From positions 5,671-69,670 of the forward strand of contig UZAN01040559.1 in NCBI GenBank assembly GCA_900618425.1: a stretch of 64,000 bases of DNA, read 5' to 3'. Positions 10,756 to 21,910 of the stretch are shown here, piece by piece (position 1 is the first letter of the stretch; the number at the start of each line of letters is the position of its first letter). A program made the translations under genes and the position numbers. Source of the DNA: Echinostoma caproni (taxonomy: Eukaryota; Platyhelminthes; Trematoda; Plagiorchiida; Echinostomatidae). Below the pieces are notes generated by a model that worked only from the letters and a program-made list of their open reading frames with translations, was not told where the DNA came from and made no database searches.

Positions 10756-11749
10756 GCGATAGACTTCATCTCATAAATGAAACTCTTCAGTTTTTAAAGT
10801 CTCAGTGGATGCTGTATTTATTTCACGAAAATTCATGAACGTAAGATGGCACCTTAGTATGATCCGTCTACCGGACGACCAAAAAGAGTGGACAATACGT
10901 ACGATTTGCTATTTTTCCTCATCTGGTATACAAAAGAGGTATGGTGAAGACTTGGTTCCATCGTGCCAGGAATCTTTGCTCTCCGGACACTCTTCAAAAA
11001 TAAGAGGCCTTTTTGCAAAGAACACAAATGGATCATGGTTATGCAGAGAAATTTATTGTTTTGCGTAGCAAACGAAGGTTACCGGTTAATCCCGTCTGCG
11101 AAGTACCGAAGAACAGCGCCTTCCTCAGACTCGCGTTTAAAGGTGATCATACAACGAATGACGTGCGTTGAAAGCTCAAAGCGGCATTATGTCGAACACG
11201 TTTTACCTCACAGCTTTGATTGATTCATGAGGATTTCATTTGGACAATCGAAAACAGAACCAGGCGTACAATTATGCTTCACACGTCTNGTGGTAACACT
11301 TACATCGATAGAACGAATCGGTTCCTTTTACAGTGGATGTATGAACACATTGCCAAGTGGTTGGTAAAATCAATGATGCAACAGAGTTTAGATATCAATA
11401 TCGTAAGAGAAATCCAGGCTCATGAACCGCAAAGTATCTCATGCCTACTGAATACATCGGTTATCTACATATTTTTTGTTCAATCGTTATTACCTGGCGA
11501 CAATCGCAGTATCTTAGCGTTTAGTGAGGTGATGCTAATTAAGTTACATAATTCAATCTTTTCCGCACAAACGTTTCTGACGCAATCGGTCAGACTGCCG
11601 TCGAACTGATTCCCCACACTACCTTGACCATTGCCCGTTAAATTATTGTAGTTATCAAAACTTGCATGCATAGATATCAGGATGTTTTACGTCGTAGCGA
11701 CTGAGGAAATTTTTAAAAATGTTAACATCTCGCACTATTTCTCTTCTCT
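10756..11749. other. No recognisable gene
   Basis: Several short overlapping frames (for example 11220-11609, interrupted by an N at 11289) show no family features. Confidence 0.35.
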
Positions 11750-11995
11750 CTGCTCTAACGAATTGGATATCGCGTTGCGACAGTCACACTTCGCACCACA
11801 GTGAGTCAGAAGCCGCAACATGATAATCAATTACCTCGCATTGCAGTTTGCTGCTAAAGTAGAGTAACACCCCACCACCCCTTGTAGGTCTATCGCGTCT
11901 GAGCAAAGTCATGCCGGGTAAGCGTAATTCTGAGTCCAGAATGTCGGTTGTCAGCCAGGTTTCGCTGACCGCAATAATGTCCCATTCACCAGTTT
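11750..11995 (-). pseudogene. LINE endonuclease N-terminal fragment
   Basis: On the minus strand the frame reads WDIIAVSETWLTTDILDSEL (about 11930-11990), then LPGMTLLRRDRPTRGGGVLL (11860-11930). These match the APE-type endonuclease of CR1-like LINEs: the DII.ITETWL block and the R.DR...GGGV.LY block. Stops appear downstream. It directly follows the ORF1-like region at 12000-12890 on the same strand, consistent with one LINE 5' region. Confidence 0.75.
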
Positions 11996-11999
11996 GGCA

Positions 12000-12890
12000 A
12001 CGCAGTTCTACCTCTGAAAATTTGCTGAAGAAACCTTGCTAGTTGGTGTAGAAACAATGGAGTTGGTGTCGGGTTGCAGAGGGTTAGTTGCGTCGACAGT
12101 ATCGTGGTCGGGTAAGGAAAGACTTTTACGAGAAGAGTTTGTTGGGTCTGGTCTGCTAGTCGCGGAAGGAACATGAAGTATGTGGGAACCCAGGCGATAT
12201 TTTCTGCCCGAGAAATACCTTTTGGTCCTAGGTTGTGCATCGGTCTCAACCGCAGTTCTGACAGACCATTGATCTTGTTGTCGCACCACGACTGCAGGAC
12301 GATCATAGCCATTTCTGGTGTGTCTAAAGTTATTTTCAGAATTCTCCGGCCGTCTCCGCGGTAGTTAGGGGGACAGAGGAGACGACTATCTGCTGTGGTT
12401 GATACCTGATGATATCCAATGAGATTTTGATGTGGCTGGATCATTTAATTGTGGGACTCTGTGTATAAGAGTCACTCGTGGATTATCTTCCCCGCACACT
12501 GATCGGGTTATTCCGTTGGTGAGCGCGCTCGCTCCATGGTCTGTCCGGTAGAGTCCTTATTTTACTTGAACTTCCTCGAAGAAAAAAACTGGACGTCCGA
12601 TTCGCTCCCCATTGTCACCCGAAGTAACCTGGGTTATCCTGCGTGAGGTTAATCCGGTTAGCATCGGAGGCGTGTGAGACTGACAGGTTGGGTGATGGTC
12701 CCTATTTGCGTATACAGAGCATTCCAGCACCTCGGAACTCCATCTTTATTCTCTCTCAGTGACAATGCCGTGGGCTCGGAAACGTTTGTTCAATCACAGT
12801 CCAAGAAGTGTTGGTCACGTCTTTCTCTTTTGCAGGCGGAGTTGTTTTCTTTGAATAAGCTGTTAAGGGAGGTCACTGTGTGTGCTCCGA
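12000..12890 (-). pseudogene. LINE 5' region / ORF1-like remnant
   Basis: Minus-strand frames include VREDNPRVTLIHRVP, a stretch reading ILKITLDTPEMAMIVLQSW (about 12290-12340) and then LRPMHNLGPKGISR. The R.LKI.L.....A..+L..+ pattern is typical of the RNA-binding ORF1-type protein, or the segment before the endonuclease, in fluke CR1-like LINEs. Two frames alternate, so there are frameshifts. The region continues into the endonuclease fragment at 11750-11995. Confidence 0.5.
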
Positions 12891-14119
12891 GGTAGCAAGT
12901 GTTTCTACTGTTGCTTCTGTCGCCACGCCCAGTTCTGCCGTTTGCATCCACTTCGTGGGGTAACAACTAGTGCTGACCACTTTGGTAGTTTGCTACGTTT
13001 TCGGATTGGGCTGACTGGTGTGACTTGTGAACTTAAGTTCGCTACTTTTGCCTCATATGTGGTGATTTTCGAATTCGTTTTTTCTTCGGCGGCTTATAAA
13101 AGCTTCTCATACTTATGGCTGATCAAAGGAACTCATCTATTTCACAGATGCACACGAATACTTGAAAGTGAGGTGATTTTCAAAGGTACTGTAAACACGC
13201 TTCTGGATTCCATAATAGGCATCAGACTTTATAAGGGGATTCATTGATTTAATATTCACTGTTCATATTCACTATTTTCTTACTCTCGCGAACATCACAA
13301 GCGCCGTTTTTAGAATGGTTCGAAATTGTAGATTTTATGTAGAAAAGTGTTCTCTTGGAATCGAAATGCCGACTGTGATGGATGGGAATTAACAACACTA
13401 AGCAAAATATCAACTAATTGACGAAATAGACAGGGGCGAACTATTCCATTAGCGTACAGTGTTCCAAACAATTAGCATATTCCGAATGTTCTCATGGTTA
13501 AGACGCGCTTAAGATGCTCCACAAAATCAAACTGCGGCAAAACGATGTTATCTCCGATGGGTTTTCCGTGATCGAACATCCGGGTTAGTCGACAGTCCAA
13601 GGTGGATAATTCTGAAGTATCGTGCTTCACATGTTTAAATTACGTTATATTACATCTCGGTTGCCGTTAAACTATATCAGACTTTTTTGCTAAAATATAG
13701 GTTTATCGAACACTGTCCACTCAAATACAAATGTCGGATGTTTACATCATTTTTGAGTCAAAATTCATTTAAAGTAATTCGTGCAAGGTACAAGGCCAGT
13801 TAGGTATTGAATGTGCAAAAAGAGTGTAACAAGCTACGTGGAGGCTTGGTTAAACTCGTCTTAGACGGCATGGACCAAGCAAAAAAACCGGAGTATGCCA
13901 TTTGTGACCTATACTCTATGAGCACTTACACATTATTGTTAGATGTATGATCTGAGTTTCACCTGTCAAAAGCGGGTAGGAAGTGTTACTAAAGAACCTT
14001 TCTCTGTGTGGGCCTTTTGGTGGTTGCACGAAAACGGCAGAGAGCTAGTCAACCAGAAATCGAGAACCTAATGTTACTCAACATCTCGCAAATATGACAG
14101 GCTGCAAATATTGAAGGTG
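12891..14119. other. No clear feature
   Basis: The 121-codon plus-strand frame at 12882-13247 begins opposite the LINE 5' region and resembles no family; I treat it as non-coding. Confidence 0.35.
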
Positions 14120-14450
14120 TGGACGCAACACCCATTGAAGCTCAGAATCAAATGTTTTTCATCACTGATTCAAACGTTCCAGTCAGCTAATCACGTTTTG
14201 ATGATGTCACCAGCTAACTGTGCAGCTGGGTTGCTTACTTCCTCCTTCAGATTTTGTCATCAACGGCAAACACTGCCACCTGAAGTTGGATTACTTCCGA
14301 GATGTACATGATAAATAAGACGGGAAGTAGAACGGTTTCTTGTTGAACTCTTATCTTAATTAGGGTAGGGTTTCAGGGAGATCGGTCATGTCGAAAAGAT
14401 AAGAATAAGCCGGATAGAGGACTGCTTAGGAGGGCAAGGATCCTATCTGC
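14120..14450 (-). pseudogene. LINE reverse transcriptase fragment (jockey/CR1-like)
   Basis: On the minus strand the sequence reads RVQQETVLLPVLFIMYISEV (about 14280-14345), equivalent to GVPQGSVLGPLLFIIYINDL, followed by QVAVFAVDDKI (codons at 14253-14270), the catalytic FADD box region carrying one extra codon. Further frames continue as LADWN and HLILSFNGCC, matching the W...W.L.FN..KC block. Several stops show decay. Confidence 0.7.
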
Positions 14451-15839
14451 GATTTCACAAATGTGTATAGAGGGATAGGAATGAATTGATTATATATTTA
14501 ATGGTGAAGCGGTAAAATATATTTGAATCTGCTTGAATGAGGCCTTTATCGGCTGCTACTGATCGGGATTGTGATGTGCGGTGATCCACAGTTTTTCTCT
14601 CCCGAGTTAGGCTTTCTATGAAATTATAACATTGGACAACTGACAGTGTTATTTTTTAACTTATCGGTACAAAACCTATCGATCATTTATGATGGGAAAC
14701 GCAACGTATCGAAAACAATATCTTGCAGCTACTTTTGAGCTGAGATAAATGTATCAATGTCGGAGTATATTTTCTGTACATTGGATTGCTAATCCATCGG
14801 TCGTATCTAACAATTAACGCGCGCATGTCGTCGATCACGCGATAGTAGCAGCTAAGGGAACCAAGTGTGCAGGAAATCCCCATTTGATCGCAACTAAATC
14901 AAATATATGCGAAGAATGTTTATTTTCTCAACTGGCATATATAGTTATCAGTATAATACGCAACAACAAGGAATAAAATTAAATTGGACGCACAATTTGT
15001 AAGTCAGCTGTCACATAAGTTTTGATGTCACCTTCAAAACAGATTTGGAAGCAAAGATAGAGAGAGGGGTTACTGATCATATCATCTTGGCTGTCGACCA
15101 TTAGTGGTCTGGTGAGTTGCCGATTCCGAAGCAGTACCATCGAGTGACAAAGGTCATGGCCGTGTTTGTGGTCCAGGTCGAATTAAGAAGATTAGGGCAG
15201 TCAAACTGCTTTCATCAGACGCATTTGTTCTAACGGTGCTGCGTTAGGTTCAGCGGACTAATTACCAATCATTCCGCTACGGATTATGAGGTTGTAACAC
15301 TAATAATTTATGTGAATACTCTCGCATACTATGAGTAAAATGCGGATCATTTTCTTCGCTCTCTCTATAGAGGAAAATCTTACAAGCAAATGAGAAACAA
15401 CATATGAATGAGATGAGACTTATTGCCTCCTCAAGCGTGATTGATTTCATAGTTGGATCATTTAATTATTTCAATTCTGTACAGCCTTTGTGATATAGCC
15501 CATTAATCTAGAATTCACACTAGAATTCCATCTAAGAGTCTGAGTGACGTACCAATTTCTACTTTGCCTGAGGATCAGGCTATCGGACTGTCCGCACATC
15601 CAAGAACATAACAGAACAGGGAATGACANNNNNNNNNGGTGTCTTCCGTAGAAAGCCTGTGAATTACACATAGAATTAGATATACAAAAATCAGGACGGC
15701 GTTTAGTTGTGTCTGTCGTCTTCCATTACAACTGTTACTTGCTTTCAGTGGACCCACTTTGCGAGCGCGTAGTTTTGTTCTGATTAACTAACGTCCCACG
15801 GGGATCCACTACTGATAATCAACCAATGAAATGCTGGAA
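14451..15839. other. No clear feature; small assembly gap
   Basis: AT-rich sequence without a recognisable gene. A 9-N gap lies at 15629-15637. Confidence 0.4.
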
Positions 15840-15915
15840 AGACAGAATCATAGGTATATAAGCATGCGCGTACAAAGCGTAGGCGGTATCCATGCGTGGG
15901 TTCGAATCGCACCGA
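15840..15915 (+). repeat. Possible tRNA-like (SINE) fragment
   Basis: The stretch ACAAAGCGTAGGC, then TGCGTGGGTTCGAATCGCAC around 15870-15910, resembles the T-arm half of a tRNA-derived SINE (B box GGTTCGAATC). No A box or matching copy was aligned with certainty, though 45490-45560 could be the complementary A-box half of a related element. Confidence 0.3.
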
Positions 15916-17767
15916 GGCTACTGAACTTTTCACAATCCACATAGAAACTTCAAATGTGCCAAACAACTATTTGAACAATTCACCTTGTCTTAGAAGCTCA
16001 TTCGGTGGAGTCCGGTGAATTCATCTCAAAATCTATTTTCACAATTCAACTGGCATTTCAGGGGGACAGTCCTACGAATCATCATCAATGTTCTTTGTGT
16101 TTCCATGACACGCGAAGTATAGACCCTGATTCGATGTTGCGCTTCGTTTCTCCGGGGAATGGCCTCAGTGTGAACAACCAAAATTGTAACACTCCAACTG
16201 GTTTTACCCTAAATGAGCGTTTCAGATAACGCTCGCTCTGTCACTGATGGACGTAATGAGCGAGCGAACATGTGCATTCAACAATTCGGACATGCCCCAA
16301 TTATTAATGATCGAATAATCATGACGTTCCTTCAACTGTGTTACTTGCGCAAAAAATGTACATAATCATTTTGTTTACGTCAGCAACGTTCACAATACAA
16401 CCATGTAAAACCCGGGGCTTTAACAAAATCTGAAACAAGCTGGTACACGTTTTTTTTCATATCTCCAACATGTGAACTGTTGGTTTTGTAACCAAATGCT
16501 TGAAACACTGAGCAACAATAAATTATGGGAAGTGATTATTTTAAATTGTTTCATTGCTGTTAGTATTTTCGTATTATGAGTGAATTAAAAATTCGCGTCT
16601 TGATTTTTATTCGTCAGCGAACAGTTTCAAACTTTGTGGATAATTCGGTAGTGAGTTAAATGTTGTTGTCAGGGCAGGAATACGTATTCATGTCCGGCAT
16701 TTCATACAATCGAGGCCTGAAGCAAAGGGGTTACTTGATTGATAGGGATAACATTAATTAATGTCTACGAGGGGCGTGTGACCCACTGCGATTTACAAAA
16801 AGCATCCCATATGTGTACAATGTACTTTGCAGAATTCGCGTGGACTGATGAGCTGAGAAAAGGAAACAGTGCCAGTGGTCGAGTTCTAATGCGTGTCATA
16901 ACACGTTTCCGGGTCGTGAGAAGTCCTAACTAATAGCTTAAATGACAATACAACGAGAGGCTGATTTTCAGGTGAATATATTCCTATTTTGTCACCGGAG
17001 GAATATTTTGTCCAAGAAATATTTTTTGTTTTGATCCACAAAACCCGAGAGTTGATGAATTCTCAGAGTGCAATTAATTAGATACCCGTAGATTTGGGGA
17101 AACGTTCGCAGTACAAAAACACTTACGTGCACGAAAAAGGTATTCAAACCTAATTGTTTAAAATAAGTCATTAACATTGAAAGAATGATTTTGCAACAAA
17201 CACTTTCTGATTCCCCGTTAGAAATTGGATTTGTTATGAGTAATTTTTGTTTGGAAGCTGCAGTTAGAGCAAAATAATTTTATTTATATGTCATTCACAA
17301 GTTTCCCTGCATTCTCGTTGAGACGCTATTCTCCAAAGTTCAACGTTTTATATTTTTCACATTTCATTCCGCTAGTTCCAGTGAATTGTTTTGTAATTTG
17401 CACCTACTCAGATATGATTTAAAGCCAACATTGTATTGCAGTTTTGCACATTACATACAAGAGATCATATCTAACTAAACCTTCAATTCTGTTGAGTGAC
17501 TGTCAACTACGGTGGGCCGAAATTGTAGTATGAACTGGTTTCTTTGTTACCTGGATATCCTTTCCGCATCACAAAATTCAACGCGTTTGCTTCTATTATC
17601 TGATGTTTCGGCATCTGGATTCCATTTCGTCTCCAGCTGTTTCCGCCATCACTGTCTCTCAACCTGACATGCGCTGTCAAAGGGCTTAGAATAGGTATGT
17701 TAAGGGGTCTGGTTCACATTATGCATACTAAGTAAAACCCAATACTATATCATTCGTGCTAGATTTG
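15916..17767. other. AT-rich non-coding stretch
   Basis: No gene or repeat that I can support. Confidence 0.45.
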
Positions 17768-18228
17768 ATGAATCAGGAGACTGAAGAACTGAAATACTTA
17801 CAAGCTGAGCTGACGAAAGGTTCCATTCCCGTACATCTCAAGAGTGTATCGCTTGCTGAACTTACGCATTGTTTCCTGGACAGCTGTGGGGTTACTATTC
17901 CATTGACGCTGTCAGAACGAATGAATAATTGATGAAACCCCACACAGGAACGTCCACAAACTCAGTCTTTATGGTACAAGCTAGAAATCTGATTGAAAGC
18001 AATGCGATGTTCCTAGTGTGACAGACAACAATGGAGTGAGTGAATTCGGAGGTGTTCAGATTTCCAGTTAAAAGCAGTTTGACCCGCGATTGTGTCCTGA
18101 TTCCGAATGAAGTGAACAACAACATGTGGGTTCAGTTTGTTTCACAATCAGGTTATGATGACCATAACAAATTCAAAGTTTATTGTCTATATGTGCTATA
18201 CACCGGTAGAAGCAATTCACCGGTTTGA
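17768..18228 (+). pseudogene. Unidentified broken coding stretch
   Basis: Consecutive protein-like frames on the plus strand follow each other with small shifts. They are an ATG frame of 54 codons (17768-17932) containing EELKYLQAELTKGSIP and ELTHCFLDSCGV; an ATG frame starting at 17932 with NSVFMVQARNLIESN; a short SVTDNNGVSEFGG frame; and a frame to 18228 containing FRFPVKSSLTRDCVLIPNEV and MWVQFVSQSGYDD. Together this looks like a single old coding sequence disrupted by a few indels, either a processed copy or mobile-element protein. I recognise no domain. Confidence 0.3.
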
Positions 18229-20737
18229 TTAGAAAATATTCATCACAGTATCATTTTAAAGCAACACACGGATAAGATTCTGCAATACCAGATTAGAAAA
18301 CTATGATAATCGGCTGTGCAAATCACCTAAAGTTTTGTCTGGATGAGTACAAAAAAGGTAGCATAACTTTCTATCTCAACAAATCTGTTCTCACAAAGGG
18401 GCTTGATTTATAGTCTTTCAGTGACCGGCTCGCATATTTGATGCAGGAATGAGGTTCTGCTTTAGTTAAATTCGTCAACAATATTCATCAAATAACTCGC
18501 CGCAATTGTGAGGCTGGATTATAGACGGAAGTGCAACCAAAATATCCGATGTCTGTTTTTGAAAACAGCATGGGCCTTTCTAGTATTTTGACCACACTCG
18601 GAAATCATTCACGATTTCAGCGCTACGACCGTATTCTTCAATTAAAAAGTATTTCTATTGACATCCAATATAGACGTATATATGATATTCATTTTTCCAC
18701 TTTAGCCGTTTACCTCTCTTGACCCAAAGTAAACAAATTCATTCACACGACCGTAGTTTACTGCAAATGTTATCTGTTTTTAGCTATGCACCTTTCCACT
18801 TTATCGTTTCATTTTTCTTGTGGAAAAAATTCAGATCGATAGTTTTACAGTCACATTTGTATTTGTCCTCGGATTTGGATGCTTATTTACTCTCCATCAT
18901 ACGTGACGCTATTCCATTTTATTTTAATTTTGAAAAGCGCAAGGAGTTTACCATTGTTTCAGCTGAACTCAAGATGACGCACATAGGTTCTGTCGACCCT
19001 GTGAAAAGAGAATTATTGTTGAAGTCTACCCAAAATCGGTTGTCTACCGTAAATCAACTGACCTAGGTGTTAATAAACTCATATAGACTGTTGTATTCTG
19101 GACCCAGATGGTGATCTATGCACTCTGGAGAACGGATGTTGTTGAGTGCTGGAGTTTATTTTAGTAATTATGAATAAATTACGTTGTTAATTAGGTTGTT
19201 TGCTGCACTAAATTTTGGTCCACAGATCTGCGTGTAATTCGCAATGACAAGAAGTCGATTGTGAAGTTAATGCACAATTTCCACCATATGAATCATAAAC
19301 AGATCATTCATTTTTTCATGCCTGTGATACCCACTGCTCTGCTAAGCTCTTCGTTTGTTACCTCCGGTTAAGCAAACACCAAAGTGCAGATGACCGATAG
19401 ACTGAAAACAGATGGACAAAATGGCACCCCCGAATCGTGAATCTTGGGGTTCCAGTAAAGCGTTATTACAAGTGACTGATTTGAATGTTTTCATGCTTGC
19501 AGCAGCCAACGAAGCATGTTATCATTTCACAATTTTTTTTCTGTTTGGTTTGCTTTGCTTCGCGAATCGTAACAAGACAAATGAGCATTCACATTTGAAG
19601 ATGATACACGGTTGAGGAGTACTGATGTAATTAGGTTTCGTGTGGACCATTGAATCGTCGTAGGTTGGTCGACCGTGCAGTAGTTCACCTCGAACAAGGC
19701 TGTTAACTATCACCACCAAATGATTTCCCCTGAGAGTTTGGGCTACATTCGCGGGAAAAAAACGGATAAAAGGAAAATAGAGGGCGTGAAGTCAATAATT
19801 GAAACTCAAAATGATCCAACAGAAATCCTAAAATCTACTAGAAAAACAACTGGTTGATACAGGTATGACATTAAATATTTTAAGTCATATATATAAATAT
19901 GTTTAATGTGTCTGAAGCAAAAGGTACCGAATGGCTCTTTCGTATTTGCAAGCACTCGTTAGTAGAATACTCCTCTGCGTACCAACTTTTTAACCCCATT
20001 TTTAATAGTATTGTTACTATTATCATTGTATTTGCTAAACTGAATACATTTCGCACTCTCTGAATGGTAATCTCAAGAAAACAACCAATTTGTGTGTTAA
20101 TGAAAACGGTCTCGAAGAAACGCCACACGAATACATTGGTTATTTGAATTAAACATTTTTCATTTGCGTTTTAAGTTGCGCTCAACTTCTCTTTCAGTTT
20201 CTCACATAGATCTGGGATTTTGCGCATTAGTCCTAAACAATCTCAGAAATGAGCTTGACACATAAATGAAACTCTGTGCATTAATCAAACGAACCAACTT
20301 CATTGGGCAAAAATGGAGACATCAGTTTCTGTGAACCCATGAGTGGAATAAAAGTGGTTTGATGAATGGCCACAAAACGTGAGAGAAAGACGACAACAGA
20401 TTCCATTAAATTCAATATTTCGGAATAAATACCGTAAACGTCCAGCATCGGGTAGCGAAAAATCAAACCCCACCTTCCTTCTTTACACGAATCAGCATAC
20501 CATTGACAAAAAAACAGACAAAACTATGCATCCCGGCACGCGAGAAAACACGGGGAGCGGGAGCGATCTTTTGCCTGTGCCTAACCGATAACTGGCAAAT
20601 TGTGAGTGATGATAAAATCAGTGTAATGAAATAATTATGTTCTTACTCAGCAGTTTGCACTCCACGTTTGTCACATGCTGCTCGTTTTGCTTCTCCCCTC
20701 AGTTCGTCGTCTTCGCATACTAGTTTTTGTTTCACAG
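18229..20737. other. No clear feature
   Basis: The 115-codon plus-strand frame at 18719-19066 starts at TTG and lacks family features; it is probably chance. The rest is AT-rich non-coding sequence. Confidence 0.35.
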
Positions 20738-20855
20738 ATATCTGGACGTTGTCATGCGCCGCTAGAACTCAACGTTTTGTCGGAGAAATATGTTTTCTGT
20801 CACAGATTACACTCTCGGACAGAGCTAGTATTCCAATTTTACTATTCCAAAGATG
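20738..20855 (+). CDS. Internal exon of an unidentified host gene
   Basis: A 118-bp open segment is preceded by an excellent acceptor (TAGTTTTTGTTTCACAG) and followed by a consensus donor (ATG then GTAAGT). In the single plausible frame it enters in phase 0 and leaves in phase 1. The peptide starts ISGRCHAPLELNVLSEKY, has a second Cys in VFCHRLHSRTEL, and ends FQFYYSKDG. Two cysteines about 20 residues apart and alternating hydrophobic residues suggest an extracellular beta-rich domain. I cannot name the family. No adjoining exon of matching phase was identified nearby, as expected if introns are long. Confidence 0.5.
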
Positions 20856-21757
20856 GTAAGTCATGGTTTAGATATGATCTCTTTGATGATAATTAATACA
20901 TATAAATTATTGTGCTCGCGGTGAACACAAGAAAACAACTAATCACTTTCTGAATACGAAGAAGTTTAATTTGGGGAATTTTACAAAACAAAGCCAATTA
21001 AAAACCGATAGGCGTTTTAGCTGAACCTGATCGAGGGGGGGCGGGGGCAGTTGAATAACTAAAAGAACAGCACTCATTTTGTCAGAGCCCATTTATCAGG
21101 AAAAATCAGTCGATTTGATTCCAGCTTTCATATTACTTGCACGTCAACACACGCGTGGGGTACAACATAAGCATGCAGTTAATCTAAATGTTTGGTCGGC
21201 TTATATTCAAAGGCAGTTAAACCTACTCGTTCGTGTAATAGTTGATGTAGTTGATTATATCATCCACCAAAATCTTCACACACACATATATGTCTATAGA
21301 TCAAGGTCAGAAGAATAAGTATAGTGCCGATTCGATAACATTAATCATCGGAAGAGTTATGTGGGCACAGACGAGCTGGGATGTAAATATTTACTTATTA
21401 AAATAAGATAAAGGATCATGAAAAATATGTTGGTTCAAAAACTGACAACTGAACACTAAAGTGAAGATCCCTCCCTAAGTACAACAACCGTTTTTGATGT
21501 GTACAGACCAATTAGGCGTGAAAACCATTTAGGTTCATTAATGAATTGCTATGAAAGTCTGTGAAAATTCGTTTGCTCTGTTTCTTTGCTCAATCAGATT
21601 TGAAAAACAACTCTCATGCCTCGAGGGAAAGAAATTGAGATTTCAAAAACGTAAAAAGAACAGTAAAACGCGGTGCATAACGCAGATTGGTTACGCGCGA
21701 ATGGTTACCCCAGTGAACGCATTCATTTACTATACGACTGCACAACTTGTTTGTTTA
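20856..21757. other. Non-coding or intronic
   Basis: Probably intron downstream of the exon at 20738-20855. A G-rich tract (GGGGGGGCGGGGGC) lies near 21035. No gene seen. Confidence 0.35.
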
Positions 21758-21910
21758 GGTGGTGGTGGCCAAGTGGTCAGTTCTCTCCCGGGGTCGAATT
21801 GTTCCACTGCCGCCCGCCTTCCCTAATTCTGAATTTCCCCAGGCAGCCGCTGTATGGCCTTTTTCTTGGAAGTTGACTATGCATTTGTATATTCAATAAA
21901 TTAAAAGGGA
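21758..21910 (+). repeat. tRNA-derived SINE, family 2, copy B
   Basis: The head reads GGTGGTGGTGGCCAAGTGG, an A-box-like start shared with the minus-strand copies at 37.8 and 49.6 kb, followed by GGGGTCGAATTG in the B-box position. The body has GCAGCCGCTGTATGGC, found in reverse complement at 49.6 and 59.1 kb, and the element ends TATTCAATAAATTAAAAGGG, the shared 3' tail. Confidence 0.7.

Noticed and set aside
10740..10840. Acceptor-like TGTATTTGTTTTGCAG followed by a 26-codon frame
   Set aside because: The acceptor overlaps the end of a SINE copy and the frame is short; a chance match is likelier than a last exon.
16845..16885. CTGATGA with a following GGAAAC, hammerhead-like
   Set aside because: The flanks cannot form helix I, helix II pairs poorly and no cleavage triplet is correctly placed.
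18719..19066. 115-codon plus-strand frame
   Set aside because: Starts at TTG, no motif or splice support; kept only as part of a featureless stretch.
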